Positions 24,048-35,500 are shown, counted from the first letter of the stretch. The stretch is DNA of 51,818 nucleotides from Acidimicrobiaceae bacterium (GCA_009837445.1 VXTM01000021.1:390271-442088), one strand, 5' to 3'. Notes: generated by a model from the letters alone, not told the origin. Program-made: numbers and translations.

Positions 24048-25230
24048 GGAGCGCCTCGACGAGCAGCGGCCCTATCTCGGGAGCCTCCTGGTGCACCTGC
24101 TGCCATGACGGGTTGAGCGAGTCCTCCCGGGGGTTGTCGCGGCAGAGGGCCACCCCGTCGGCGACGCTGCGGGCAAACACCTCAGCAGTGGCCTGCTCGG
24201 CGGCGACGTCCACGACGTAGCCGTTGAGCTCCGCGTCGTTGGCGTAGTGGCGGACCAGGTTCCGGGCTGCGGCCAGATAGGCCTCGCACAGACCGTCGGC
24301 ACCGTCGACGACCTCCGGGCCCAGGCGGCGGATCATGGTGGAGGTGACGTCGATGCTCATTCGCCGCAGGCCTGCGTTCGGATCGTCGGCTGAGAGGTCC
24401 TGATGCTTGTGGTCGTAGGCGTCGGCCACCGACACCTGGCAGATGGTGGACGGATCGCACCGCGCGTAGACATCGGAGAGGATGCCGATGTCCATGCCCC
24501 AGTGGCCAGGAATCCGCAGGCTCGCAGCTACCTCGGCGGTCATGGCGGTCTCGCCGGCCAGCGGGTACCGGAACGCCTCCAGGAAACGCAGGTACTGGTG
24601 GTCGCCGGCCTCCGCCCGCAGCGCCCGCACCAGGGGCGCCACCAGCAGCCGGGTCACCCTTCCGCCGAAGCGCCCTTCGGTCACGCGATGGTAGTAGCCC
24701 TTGGCGAAGCAGTAGCCGAAGCTCGGGTGGGCTACCGGGTACACCAGGCGAGCCGGCAGCTCACGGCCGTAGCCCACGATGTCGGCGTCGTGCATGGCGA
24801 TCACCTGGGCCGAACCCTCCGCCAGCAACGCGCCCAGGCAGTACCACACGTTGCGGCCCTTGCCCCGGCTGCGGGGGGCCAGTCCCCGGTCCCGCAGTCG
24901 CCGCTCGACCGCGGCCATGGCGCCGCTGTCGTTCCACAGCACGTCGCAGCGCTGCGGCAGCCGTTCTAGCAGGTCGAGGGCCCGCTGGCAGTCGTGCTCG
25001 CCGGCCTCGTCGAGGCCCACGACGATGTGGGCCAGCCAGTCGGCGCCGGCCAGTTCGGCGATCATCCTCTCGAACGCTTCCGCACCGACGTCTGACGCCA
25101 GACAGGGGATGATCAGAGCCACGGGCCGGTCGGCGGACCAGGCCCGGAGATCCCGCTCAAGGTCGGCGGCCTGGCGGTGGCCCAAGTCGTGCAGCGTCGG
25201 CACGACGCCCGCCTGGCTGAAGTCGGCCAC
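24034..25230 (-). CDS. gpgS: glucosyl-3-phosphoglycerate synthase
   Basis: This GT81-family enzyme starts glucosylglycerate synthesis, feeding compatible-solute or methylglucose lipopolysaccharide pathways. The 398 residues show the nucleotide-sugar region VALIIPCLAS, a GKGRNVWYCLGAL turn, the metal-binding HDADIVGYGR and later GHWGMDIGILSDVY. The length suits the longer GpgS form. GTG start at 25230. The folP2-like gene overlaps its end. The phosphatase gpgP is not seen. Confidence 0.82.
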   Translation of the reverse strand: MADFSQAGVVPTLHDLGHRQAADLERDLRAWSADRPVALIIPCLASDVGAEAFERMIAELAGADWLAHIVVGLDEAGEHDCQRALDLLERLPQRCDVLWNDSGAMAAVERRLRDRGLAPRSRGKGRNVWYCLGALLAEGSAQVIAMHDADIVGYGRELPARLVYPVAHPSFGYCFAKGYYHRVTEGRFGGRVTRLLVAPLVRALRAEAGDHQYLRFLEAFRYPLAGETAMTAEVAASLRIPGHWGMDIGILSDVYARCDPSTICQVSVADAYDHKHQDLSADDPNAGLRRMSIDVTSTMIRRLGPEVVDGADGLCEAYLAAARNLVRHYANDAELNGYVVDVAAEQATAEVFARSVADGVALCRDNPREDSLNPSWQQVHQEAPEIGPLLVEALRAPG

Positions 25231-25291
25231 GCCCGGCAGTGTCGCACGGAAGGGGGCCGCATCCCACCCCCTGACGGTGAAATCGCCTGGT

Positions 25292-25297
25292 TAGAGT
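25292..25297 (+). promoter_or_regulatory. -10 box (TAGAGT) of the DUF2510 gene
   Basis: TAGAGT ends 7 nt before the GTG start at 25305; no Shine-Dalgarno is present, which suggests a leaderless mRNA. Confidence 0.4.
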
Positions 25298-25304
25298 CGC
25301 CGGC

Positions 25305-26297
25305 GTGAGCGACCTGCCGCCGGCCGACTGGTACACCGACCCCGAGGACGAGTCGCAGTACCGCTACTGGGACGGATCGTCCTGGACCGAGCACCGCGCC
25401 CCCCGGATCATCGACACGGACGCGGAGGCCGGCGACGCCACCGTCGGGCTGCGCAGCCCGACGAAGCTGGTCGCGGACACGTTCTCGCTGACCGGCCGGC
25501 GGTGGCGGCCGTGCGTCGCCGTCGCCCTGATCTACGTCCTGAGTCAGATCGCCGGCGTCGTCCTGCTGTTGGTCGCTGCCAACAACATCCTCATGGGAGA
25601 ACTGGGCGCGATCTTCGACAGGGTCTCCCAGCCCGGCTTCGACGCGTCGGATCCCGAACACGAGGCTTACTTCGAGTCGCTGGCATTCGACCTCGCTCCC
25701 ATCAATCTCGTGCTCGCCCTGCTGGGCCTGCTGGCCTTGTGGATCGCCAGCAACCTGATGCAGGCGGCCGTCACGAGGATTGCTCTCAGCGATCTGCACG
25801 ACCGGGCCGTGACCACATCCGACACTCTCAGGCAGGCCATGCGACGAGTGCCGCGGTTGATGGGCGTCGATCTCATCGTTGTGGCGATCTTCCTGCTTGC
25901 AGCGGCCGCCATGGTCCTGACGTTGATCGGCGCGCCGTTGCTGCTGATTCCACTGATTCCGGCCTTTATTGCCGGCGCTGTCTATGCGATTGTCGTGCTG
26001 CCGATGGCCTATGCGGTCGCCTCAGCAGGACCGCGCACATGGTCACTCCCCTACGGGGCCCGCCTCGTGCGGGGACGGTTCTGGGCGACGTTGGGACGCC
26101 TGCTCCTCGTCGTGCTCGTGCTGTTCGCCGTCAGCCTCGCAGTTGGGATCGTGTCGACCCTGGCCGGGACCTCAGGAGGAACTGCGCTCGAGCTGGTCTC
26201 GCAACTCGTTCAGACGGTGGTGAGCGCCGGGCTCGCGGTAGTTGGAATCGTTGCCGCTGCGATCCTCTACGACGACCTCGGAGGCGAGTCGGACTGA
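25305..26297 (+). CDS. DUF2510 multi-pass membrane protein
   Basis: A 330-residue protein. Residues 6-32 (PPADWYTDPEDESQYRYWDG) are a DUF2510 domain, a short actinobacterial module. After a linker come about six hydrophobic segments from residue 65 onward, the first reading VAVALIYVLSQIAGVVLLLV. The middle and C-terminal helices resemble the DUF7544/GlpQ-linked membrane region family. Function unknown. Local codon use shows more A/T at third positions than neighbours, around 25850-26000. It is divergent from gpgS and convergent with the pterin dehydratase. Confidence 0.75.
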   Translation: MSDLPPADWYTDPEDESQYRYWDGSSWTEHRAPRIIDTDAEAGDATVGLRSPTKLVADTFSLTGRRWRPCVAVALIYVLSQIAGVVLLLVAANNILMGELGAIFDRVSQPGFDASDPEHEAYFESLAFDLAPINLVLALLGLLALWIASNLMQAAVTRIALSDLHDRAVTTSDTLRQAMRRVPRLMGVDLIVVAIFLLAAAAMVLTLIGAPLLLIPLIPAFIAGAVYAIVVLPMAYAVASAGPRTWSLPYGARLVRGRFWATLGRLLLVVLVLFAVSLAVGIVSTLAGTSGGTALELVSQLVQTVVSAGLAVVGIVAAAILYDDLGGESD

Positions 26298-26303
26298 CGG
26301 GAG

Positions 26304-26594
26304 CTAGCCGCCGGCGGCGTCGACCCGCTCAACGAAATCGCGGTCGCGGGCCGACAAGCCCCCGACATCGTGGCTGGTGACGGCCAACTCGACCTTGTTG
26401 TAGACGTTGGACCACTCCGGGTGGTGGAAGAGCCGCTCGGCGATGAGGGCCACATGGGTCATGAAGGCGAAAGCCGCCCGGAAGTCGGCGAACTGGTAGG
26501 AACGGCGCAGCACATCGCCGTCCCGCCTCCACTGCGGATGGGCCTCCAGCAGCTCGTCGACTTCAGCGCTGCTCAGCAGATCATCGTTGCTCAT
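26304..26594 (-). CDS. 4a-hydroxytetrahydrobiopterin dehydratase (PCD/DCoH)
   Basis: A 96-residue pterin-4a-carbinolamine dehydratase. The active-site block FHHPEWSNVYNKVELAVTSH carries the expected His-His-Pro-Glu. It recycles the 4a-hydroxy pterin formed by aromatic amino acid hydroxylases, but no hydroxylase is nearby. It lies 9 nt downstream of sufC copy 2 on the same strand. It may have a moonlighting role in molybdopterin metabolism as in some bacteria; not tested here. Confidence 0.92.
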   Translation of the reverse strand: MSNDDLLSSAEVDELLEAHPQWRRDGDVLRRSYQFADFRAAFAFMTHVALIAERLFHHPEWSNVYNKVELAVTSHDVGGLSARDRDFVERVDAAGG

Positions 26595-26603
26595 AGCCCG
26601 ATG

Positions 26604-27401
26604 CTACGTCAGGAGATCTGCGAAAGGGTCCCCGAACGGGTCGGTGAAGGGTGCAGCCCCAGCGTCGGGCTTGGACGAGGCCGGCATCCAGCGCTCGTAG
26701 CCGTCAGCCTCGAGCTCCTCGGCGAGCTCCGGTCCGCCGGACTCCTGTATGCGCCCCCCGGCGAAGACATGCACGGCGTCCGGCCTGAGATGGTCGAACA
26801 CCCGGCTGGAGTGGGTGATGGCCAGCACTCCCAGCCCGTCGTGCTCGGTGGCGTCCTCGATCCGGTCGCCCACGAATCGCAGGGCGTCGACATCGAGTCC
26901 GGAATCGAGTTCGTCGACAACCGCAAAAGCGGGCTTGAGCACGCCCAGTTGCAGGGCCTCGTTGCGCTTGCGCTCGCCACCGGACAGGTCGACGTTCACC
27001 GGGCGGGCCAGGAACTTCTCGTCGAAGCCGATCCGCCCGGCCTCCTCTTGCATCCGCTCGGCCACCGCGGCGCCCTCAGCGGTGCACACCGACTCCGTCA
27101 GCATGTCGAGCAGCGAGACGCCCGGAACCTCCGTCGGGTACTGCATCGCCAGGAATAGGCCCGCCTCGGCCCGGCGCCATGCAGGCAGCGTCAGCAGCTC
27201 GGTACCGTCGAGGCGTACCGACCCCTCTGACACGTCGTAGCCGTGGCGGCCGGCGATCACGTGGGCCAGGGTCGACTTCCCCGAGCCGTTGGGACCCATG
27301 ACCGCGTGCACCTCGCCCGCCGCCACCTCCAGATCGACGCCGGTGAGGATCTCGCGGCCCGCTACGGAGGCCCGCAGTCCCTCGATCACAAGAGTGCTCA
27401 C
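26604..27401 (-). CDS. sufC: Fe-S assembly ATPase SufC (copy 2)
   Basis: A second SufC, 265 residues from the GTG at 27401. It has Walker A GPNGSGKS, FLAMQYPTEVPGVSL, signature DLSGGERKRNEA and the D-loop VDELDSGLDVDA. A C-terminal tail of about 25 residues (PASSKPDAGAAPFTDPFG) is rich in Asp, Pro and Phe and is absent from copy 1. The start overlaps the Rieske ferredoxin stop by 4 bp. Its D-loop is closer to the SufC consensus than that of copy 1. Because it sits between sufD and the pterin dehydratase, it is probably the partner of SufB-SufD. Confidence 0.94.
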   Translation of the reverse strand: MSTLVIEGLRASVAGREILTGVDLEVAAGEVHAVMGPNGSGKSTLAHVIAGRHGYDVSEGSVRLDGTELLTLPAWRRAEAGLFLAMQYPTEVPGVSLLDMLTESVCTAEGAAVAERMQEEAGRIGFDEKFLARPVNVDLSGGERKRNEALQLGVLKPAFAVVDELDSGLDVDALRFVGDRIEDATEHDGLGVLAITHSSRVFDHLRPDAVHVFAGGRIQESGGPELAEELEADGYERWMPASSKPDAGAAPFTDPFGDPFADLLT

Positions 27402-27733
27402 GAAGCGCCCTCCGGATCGTCGCCGAGGCTCAACACGACCCGGCCGTCCACGACGGAGACTTCGTAGACGGGCACGGCCCGGGTAGCCGGAAGGGACAGC
27501 GGCTCGCCGGTCTCGAGGTCGAACATGGCTCCATGGGCGACGCACTCGATGGCACAGTCCTCGGGCTCCACCCAGCCCTCCGACAGCGACACCTCGGCGT
27601 GACTGCAGGTGTCGCCGATGGCATAGACGTCGTCGCCGATACGCACGACCGCGATCTCGCGGCCGGCCACGTCGACGCGCCGGGCCGAGTCGGGCGCAAT
27701 CTCGTCGAGGGAGAACAGATCGTGGGTCGTCAT
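27398..27733 (-). CDS. Rieske [2Fe-2S] ferredoxin
   Basis: A 111-residue non-haem Rieske protein. Cluster ligands are Cys43 and His45 (TCSHAEVSL) and Cys64 and His67 (ECVAHGAMF). It is soluble and lies between sufD and sufC copy 2; such ferredoxins recur in actinobacterial suf operons and may donate electrons to cluster assembly. The stop overlaps the sufC start. Confidence 0.92.
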   Translation of the reverse strand: MTTHDLFSLDEIAPDSARRVDVAGREIAVVRIGDDVYAIGDTCSHAEVSLSEGWVEPEDCAIECVAHGAMFDLETGEPLSLPATRAVPVYEVSVVDGRVVLSLGDDPEGAS

Positions 27734-27778
27734 CTTCGCTGCTCCGATCTCAGTGGCACCGCTCGGTCGTTCATCGCG

Positions 27779-29068
27779 TCACGCCGCATGGCTCAACATC
27801 TGGTTGAGCTTCACAGAGAGCGCGTGCCTGACGCCGTCCTCGATGGACCGGACGGGCAGTGCGTCGATCACCTCGTCGAAGAACCCGGCCACGATCAGGC
27901 GCTCGGCCACGGGAGTGGGCACCCCCCGGCTCTCCAGGTAGAAGACCTGGTCGGCGTCCACCGGCCCCACCGCGGAGGCGTGGCTGCACCGGACGTCGTT
28001 GTTCTCGATCTCCAGATTCGGCACCGACTCGGCCCAGGCGTCGTCGCTGAGCTTCAGATTCCGGTTGGTCTGGAAGGCGTTGGTGCCCCTGGCGTTGGGT
28101 CTGACCCGGATCAGCCCGGTGTACACGCTGCGGGCCGAGTCGCCCACCGCGCCCTTGTAGAGCAGGTTGGAGGTGGTGTCGGGGGCGGCGTGGTCCTGGT
28201 AGGTGCGGAAGTCGAGGATCTGGTCGCCGGCACCGAAGTAGACCGACAGCAGGTCGCCGCTGGCTCCCCGCCCGACGAGGCGGGTGTCGGCCCGGGTGCG
28301 GGCGTAGCCGCCTCCGAGCGCGACCGAGGCGGCCACCAGGGAGGCGTCGCGCTCCACCCGGGCGGTGTGGGCCGCGATCTGCCAGGCTCGCGGATCGTGC
28401 TGCTGCAGGTTCAGGTAGCCGAGCCGGCCAGCCGGGCCTACGTCCAGTTCCACCACCGGCACCACCAGCGCCGGTCCACCCGAGTGTTGAACATCGAGCA
28501 CGGTGGCCTGCGCGGCGCGGCCCACCCGGACCACCAACCGGGGGAAGCTGGCCGCGCCTGCCTCGCGGGCGTGGTGCCGCACCACGATCACGCCGTCGAG
28601 GATCGCTCCGTCGGGCACATCCACCACCACGGGCACCGGGGCGAAGGCGTCGTTCAGCACGGTGAAGTAGTCCGACGCCCCGTCCGACACCGAGCCCAGC
28701 AGCCCTTCCGCGCCGGCCGCCTCGGCCAGCGGCCCGACGAACGCGCCCGCAGCCGAGAGCCTGTCGATCCCGTCGACTGCCGCCACCTGGCCGTCGACCA
28801 CGTCCACGACGGCCGTGACCGGCGCGCCGTCGATGCCGATCACGTCGCTACCAGCGCCGGACCGGTCCGGAGCCCCCGCAGTTGCGGCGCCGTTGGCAAG
28901 ACGGTAGGAGGCGAGATCGAGGTCGGCGATCGCGCTGTAGCGCCACTCCTCGGCAGCGGTCGTGGGAGGCTCCGCGGCCGCGAAGCGCTCAGCGGCTGCC
29001 GACCGGCGCTCTGCCAGCCAGCGGGGGCCCGGCAGGCTCCGGGCGGCGTCGACAGTGAACTGGTTCAT
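27779..29068 (-). CDS. sufD: Fe-S cluster assembly protein SufD
   Basis: The scaffold partner of SufB. The 429 residues lack the Cys-rich N-terminal part of SufB and show the beta-helix core, ending with the SufBD signature HASAVGPVDADQVFYLESRGV. QTNRNLKLSDDAWAESVPNLEIENNDVRCSHA is the conserved C-terminal region (His in CSHA). Followed by the Rieske ferredoxin after 45 bp. The preceding gene is the small Cys-rich protein, 7 bp away. Confidence 0.94.
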   Translation of the reverse strand: MNQFTVDAARSLPGPRWLAERRSAAAERFAAAEPPTTAAEEWRYSAIADLDLASYRLANGAATAGAPDRSGAGSDVIGIDGAPVTAVVDVVDGQVAAVDGIDRLSAAGAFVGPLAEAAGAEGLLGSVSDGASDYFTVLNDAFAPVPVVVDVPDGAILDGVIVVRHHAREAGAASFPRLVVRVGRAAQATVLDVQHSGGPALVVPVVELDVGPAGRLGYLNLQQHDPRAWQIAAHTARVERDASLVAASVALGGGYARTRADTRLVGRGASGDLLSVYFGAGDQILDFRTYQDHAAPDTTSNLLYKGAVGDSARSVYTGLIRVRPNARGTNAFQTNRNLKLSDDAWAESVPNLEIENNDVRCSHASAVGPVDADQVFYLESRGVPTPVAERLIVAGFFDEVIDALPVRSIEDGVRHALSVKLNQMLSHAA

Positions 29069-29075
29069 GCAGTTA

Positions 29076-29498
29076 TCAGCCGTCGCGATACCGCCTGCGG
29101 AACCGCTCGCCCAGCCCGCCCGAGGAGGGCCCGCCCTTGCCTTTGCCCCTGCCCTTGGACTTGCCGCCCTTGGCCCGGCTCCTCGAGCCCCGGCGCTTGC
29201 GCCGCTCGGCCTCGACCTCGGCGATCAGGTCGGGGGCGGCCGCGTTCACGATGTCCTCGGCCGCGTCGAGCAGCGCCCCAATGCTGTCGTCGCTTCCCAG
29301 GCTCTCGGGCTCGGGCGGGGTCTCAGGGGTGACGAGGGTGCCGTAGCTCCAATTGACGTCGGCCAGTCGACGGGTGTACTTCGGGCAGTCTTCGGGGCAG
29401 CGCCACGGAGCCTCGGGGGCCAGGTCCAGATCGCACTTGCGCACCGTCTCGCCGTTGGGATACGTGCGCGACTCGAAGTACTTGCAGTCCTGGCGCAT
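29076..29498 (-). CDS. Cys-rich conserved protein next to sufD
   Basis: 140 residues from the preferred ATG at 29498 (upstream AGAGG); ATGs at 29504 and 29513 are alternatives. Four Cys occur in the first 40 residues (QDCKYFESRTY, RKCDLDL, WRCPEDCPKY), a pattern that could bind zinc or an Fe-S cluster. The C-terminal half is basic and Gly/Lys/Arg-rich (KGGKSKGRGKGKGG). Its position between the alpha-2-macroglobulin gene and sufD suggests a link to the suf operon, but no function is known. Confidence 0.72.
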   Translation of the reverse strand: MRQDCKYFESRTYPNGETVRKCDLDLAPEAPWRCPEDCPKYTRRLADVNWSYGTLVTPETPPEPESLGSDDSIGALLDAAEDIVNAAAPDLIAEVEAERRKRRGSRSRAKGGKSKGRGKGKGGPSSGGLGERFRRRYRDG

Positions 29499-29575
29499 CG
29501 GCATGCCTCTCATTGTGGCATCCCGCCAGGGGTTCGCGTCGCGGTTCCACCGAACCGCGGCCTCCTTATTCAGGG

Positions 29576-32500
29576 TCAGGGGCCGTCTTGCACGATGACA
29601 GTGTCGGTGCCGGAGCGGCCGAACACCTCCGGGGCGTAGATCTCCTCTGCCTTGGCCGGGGGCACCACGAACGTGCCGGGGGTGGTGGCCCGCACGACGT
29701 AGCTGTATTCGTGGGTGCCGGCCCACAGGTACGACGCGAACGCCTCGGCCCTATCGTCGCGGAGGTTCTGGTGCTCGTACCAGGTCCACGACCACCACGA
29801 GTCGGCAGCCCCGCCGCGGCGGGTGTCGACCTCGCCGGTCACCGCCAGTGCCGGGTTGAGGGCCTCGAAGCCGGCCGGCATGGGATCGACCAGCGCCATG
29901 TTGGTGCGCCGGCTGTCGTTGACCATGGTCACGTTGACCCGCACCTGGGCCCCGGCCAGCACATGCCAGACACCGTCGTCGTCGAGCCACACGTCGCCGG
30001 GATCGTCGACGGCCTCGTAGCTGCGCTGCACCACGAAGCCCCGGTCGAGGGGATCCAGGTGGAGGTCGTCGGGGGCGTAGCGAAGCCCGAGACGGTAGTA
30101 GAGGCGGCCCTCCCCGTCCTTCTGCACGATGAGATCGGAGTCGCCCGTCGCCAGCAGCTCCGCCATCGGGACCAGCGTCAGGGCCCGATCGGTGGTGCGC
30201 CCGGAGAACTGGTGCTCGGCGGCGTAGAGGTCGCCGAGCCACACCCGGGCCACGAAGTCGGGATCGGTGGCCTCGAACGCGGCGAAGTAGCGGTTGAGGG
30301 CCAGCAGGATGAACGAGTTCTCCTGGACGTTGTTCCAGCGTCCCCTGATCCGGCTGGCCAGCAGTCCGGCCACGGCCTTGGGAATCAGATCCGACTCGGG
30401 AGCCATCGTGATCAGGGCATCGAGCACGATGGCGTCGGTGCGGCGGCTGGAGTGCAGCAGCAGGTAGGCCTCCTCGCCGTAGTCGGTGACGAATGCGGCC
30501 GCCCCAGCGGTCTCGACAACCCGGTTGTTGAGGGCCCGCTCGATGCTGGCCTCGACGGCGTCGTCGTCCACTACCGGCCAGATCCAGGCCAGGGCATCCG
30601 CCCCCAGGTCCGTGCCCCGGCGTTCCCAGAGGGCGCGGGCGGCGCGGGCGTCTCGAATCCCGCCCAGCGACCGGACGTGCAGTGCGTAGGCCGTCAGCAT
30701 GTCTTTGCTTCGCTGGCTGTAGTAGTCCGGGATCCGGTCCTCGATGGTCTCCAGGTACCAGTACCCACTGGACATGACCCGGTCCGGCACGGTGAAGCCC
30801 TCATTCCGGGCGACTGTCAGGGCATGCATCGCCTGAATCGACTGGTACGGGCTCGAAGGACGGTTGCGCGACCACCACCCGAAGCCGCCGTCGCTGTTCT
30901 GGAGGGCCGACAGTTCGGTGATGTCGCGGCGCACGGTGGCGTCGAGCTCCGCCGGGCTGGCGAGACCCTCGGCCTCGAACGCCCCGAGCACGTCGCGCAG
31001 TGCGGAGATGGCCAGGATGCGGCTGGCGTAGGCATCGGCGCTGGCGTATCGGTACTCGGAGAGGTACAGCACGGCGTCGGTCAGGGCCTGGAGCGCGGTC
31101 GACGAGGTGTTGATCTCGAGCCCGCCGAACTGGGGAATCACGTCTCGCGGCGCGGCTATCGGCTGGATGACCGCGCCCTGGTCGACCACCCCGTAGGTGG
31201 CGAATGCCTCGCTGGTGGCCGGGGTGTACACGGGCAGGGCGACGATCTGGGCGTCGGCGTGGTCGCCCGACACCGCCGCCGCCCGGAAGCGGGCTGTGCC
31301 CGGCGAGTTCGCTCGGGCCGGGAACCGGACCTCGACCCGGTCGTTGGCGGGCACCGTCACACGCCGTCCCGGCGACCCGTCCAGCTCGAGATTGGAGGTC
31401 TGCACGACCACATCCACCACCATGGGGGAGTCGGTCTGGTTCTGGACGACGATCGGCAGCTCGAACTCGTCGCCGTAGTTCAGGAACCGGGGGGCCGAGG
31501 GCCGTACCTGGAGGGGCAGCCGTGCGGTGATGGCCGACTCAGCCGTGCCGAAGCGCTCTGCACCGTGCACCGCGACCGCCATCACCCGGTAGCGGGTGAG
31601 GTTGTCGGGCAGGTCGAACTCCACGGTTGTCCGGCCGGCCGAGTCGGTGGCTGCGTCGGGGTCGAACAGTGCCAGCGCGTCGAGGTTCTCGCGGACGTCG
31701 ACCTGGAGTCCCGCCGATGCAGACCGGCCGTCCCCGGAGTCGGCGGCCGCCTCCGCCATCGCTTCCGCTTCTTCGGCGACTGCGAAGTCCTCCTCGATCA
31801 GCCGCAGGAGTTCCTTGGGGCTCTCGAGCAGGATGGTGCTCCTGCCTCGCGCCGTGCGCAGATAAGCCGTCCAGGGGCGGTAGAAGACATCGATGGGATC
31901 GAGCAACTCGTAGCCCGACACGGCCAGCACCGCCTCGTCCACCACGATGAGAAGCACGTTGGCCCCCTGGACGGGAGCGCCGCCGGCGTCGTTGACCTGC
32001 ACTGCGATGCTGGTGGCCGCGCCCGGCTTCACCACCGTCGACGCGGGCTCGGCGGTGACGTCGAGGGTCCGCAGCAGGGGCGGGACCCGCAGCAGCACCT
32101 GCCCGGACGCGTAGGCGGGGCGAGGGGGCGCACCTTCCAGGGTGGTCCCGTCGTCGGCGGTTCGCTCGGTGGTGGAGACGATCTCGACGTGCACCAAGAG
32201 CTCGGGGACGTGATCGTCGGTGATCGGCACTTCGAGAACCGCAGCATGGTCGGCGATCTCGAAGGTGCGGAGCTCGATGATCCGGTTGTGGGCGATCGTC
32301 AGGAGACCGGTGGCCGAGGCGAAGGGCGAGTCGACGAGGATCTCCGCGGTGTCGCCCGCGGCGTAGGTCTCGGCATCGGGAATCAGGTTGGCGGCCTCGA
32401 GATCGATCCTGCGGCTCGGCACACCGCTTCTTGAGCCGGCGACCCAGCGGGTCAACTCGCTGCGGTTGGTCCGCCCGGCGTCGTCGACGACGTGGGCGGA

Positions 32501-35500
32501 GATGCGGTAGCGGCCTCCGATGCCGGGCGCGAACTCGCACCCGACCGGCGTCTGCTGCGACACGACCTCACACGTCTCCAGGTCCGTGGGGACCTCGGTC
32601 CACTGGCCGTCGACGTACTGGTGGACGATGCGGGCCGCGGTGATCTCGAAGGATCGGCCGGGAACCGGGTTGCCGTCGATGTCGGTCACCACCGCGTCGA
32701 TGTCGAGGGTGTCTCCGGCCCTCACGAAGGTGCGGGCGGAGCGGATGCCGACATACAGGTTGGCGGAATGGACCAGGACGTCGGCCGCCGATGCCCATTC
32801 CTGGCGGTTCACGTCGAGCACTCGAGCCTCGGCGGTCACCGTGGTGGGGAGATGGTCGCCGTCGCCCTCGAACTCCATGTGCAGGTAGTGGCGGCCGCTG
32901 GAGTCGGTCCTGCCCGAGAAGGTCCTGCGCTGCGACTCGGCCCAGGGGTCGATCCACGGCTCGTCGAAGTAGCCGAAGTACCACCACGGACGCCACACGC
33001 CGAACGTGAAGCCGCTCCAGTTGGGCGGGGAGTACGAGCCCTGCCTGGTGGTGACCGTCCAGGTGACCTCGGCGTTGGCCAGAGGACCGCCGGAGAAGTA
33101 CGTGGCGTCGACCGCGGCCACCGCCGGCTCGTCCACCAGATGCGGGCCGGCTGACTCGACGCGTGCCTCCACTTCGAACTCGGGACGGCGGAACTCCTGG
33201 ACCTGGAAGTAGTGATAGTGCGGGCCCGGACGCTCAAAGACGATGCTGCTCCAGCCGAGGTTCGCCCCCTCCGGCAGCTCGACGGTGAGGTCGAAGCCGC
33301 CGTGGTCGTCCAGGCGGACCTCGCCCCGGCCGAGATCGTTGCCGAACGGGCCGTAGACGCTGTAGGTGACCAGCTCGCCGCGGGGGAACAACCGGAGGTC
33401 GCCGTCGTCGCTCAGATCGAGATTCCGGACCCAGCCCTTCAGGTGCAGCGTCTCGCCGGGGCGGTAGATGCCGCGATCGTCCGTCGTGTACCAGACGGTC
33501 TGATCGCCCTGCGGCCAGGGCTCGACTCTCACCGGGCTGAGGGCCTGATCGGAGCCGAGCGACGCAACCACCCACTCGTGCCCGTCGAAGCTGAGCGAGG
33601 CCCGGGCCAGGCCGTCGTTATTGGTGGTGAGCGTCACGCTCCGGCCCTCCAGCTCGATCGTCACGCCGGCCAGCGGATCGCCTGAGCGCAGGTCGGTGGT
33701 CCACACCACCACATCGCGGTAGTCGGAGATCATGTCGACGCCGATGTCGGTGTCCTGCACCCAGGTCATCGTCGAGCGGACCGTCCTCTGGCCGGCCTCG
33801 GTCTCTGCGAGCGGGCCAGCCCCGTCGACGATCATGACCACGTGACCGTGCTCTCCGTTGAGGGCCCCGGAGAGGTCTATGGGAACCTCGGTGAGGCCGT
33901 CATCGGCGATGCCGGTCTCGACGATCTCGTCGACGGCCGCAGGCCACGGCACATCCACAACAGTCCGGTCCCGGCGCCGCCAACTCGACACGAGATCCAG
34001 GAACGACTCGTAGTCGCTCGGCTCCACCGGATAGAGCCGCACACGGAGCTGCTCCCATTGGCGCACCATGACGGGGATCGTCTGTCGCGCCCCGAGCGGG
34101 TCGACGGTGGCGAGCAGCCCTCCCATGGAGCTGAGGTGGGGGCGGGCCTCCTCGATGCTGAACCTGATGGTCTCGGGCTCTCCCAGCCTCTGACCGAACA
34201 CGTCGCCCAGCGCTGCGGGGATCACCACCTCATAGACGGTGCCGCCGGCGGTGGGCCCGGCGATGGTGATGGAGCGGCCGTGCACCGAGATCGTGGCGCC
34301 GGGGAGCGCGGGCGTTATGGAGACGTCGGCCGCGTCGAGCGTCTCGGCATCCAGCGTGTTGTTGAACCAGGCGTCGAGCGCACGCCCCGGCCGGCACCCG
34401 TAGACCGAGCAACTGGTGTCCTCCAGCTGCAGCGGCGCGTAGGTGCGGGCCTCCACAACCGACGAGTCGTCGCTGGTGTTGGGGCCCTCGGCCGACGGCA
34501 CATGGGGGCCGACCTCGATCCTGATCGATGAGTCGGGCTCAAGGGGCGACACTGGGCGGAAGGCGACCCAGGTGCCGTCGAGCGCGTATCCGAGCAGGGA
34601 GCGGATGTCGTCGTCGCCTTCGATCTCGGCCTCGGTGGCGAGGCGGATCGGATGCTGGTCGCCGCCGGCTGAGAACGTGATGGCCTCGAGCGCGGCGGCG
34701 GGTTCGATCCGCTGGTCGAAGATGGCGACGAACACCGGTTGGAGATCGAGCGAGTCGTGCTGGGGTATGAGCCACGCCAGGTTGGGCGTGGGGGTCTCGA
34801 ACTCGAAGCGAACGGTCTCGGCCAGCTCGCCGCCGGACTGCGATGTCGTGCCCGAGGGGACTTCGACCACATAGGAGGTCGCCATCGGCAGGCGGTCGAA
34901 CACCTCCGGGTCGTGCTCGAAGCGCAGGGTGCGAGTGCCGATCCACTGCCAGCGCCCCGGCAACGTCGGAGTGATCGTGGCCGGAACGTCGAGGTCGTCG
35001 AGTTCGCCGACGGTGGCGAGCGGCACCATCGGCTGGTTGAAGGTGATGCTGACGAAGGGAGCGATCCCCACCTCGCCCTCGGGCTGCACCCGCAGCACGG
35101 CCAGGGGTCCAGGATCGACGTCGGGTGCGTCGCTGTCGGGCCCGGCCGGGAACGGCCGATCAACGGTGTCGCCGGTGCGGGGCGGCGGCAGCGACTCGGG
35201 CGGGCGGTTGAAGTCAACCGTGTCGCTCCCGTCGTCCTCGTCCCATGGCGGCAGCCGGTCGGTCACGGCTCGGATTTCCGCAGCGTCGAGCGGCCTGCCG
35301 TCCACCCGGCTCACCGCGGGCACGCTCAGACCGCCGATCGCTTCGCCCTCGCTAAGGAGAACGGTCAGTGCTGTTCCCTGCCCCGAACCGCCCGAATCGC
35401 GGGCCGAGGTCGCGGCAACAAGCGTGGGCGCGCTGCCGTTGCCGCCGCCATCACCGCCAGAAGCCGACGTGGCCGCGTTACCGGACGCCCCGGCATCACC

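Noticed and set aside
29513..32434. 973-codon plus-strand open frame opposite the A2M gene
   Set aside because: Antisense shadow of a clear protein; its sequence is low-complexity and has no domain.
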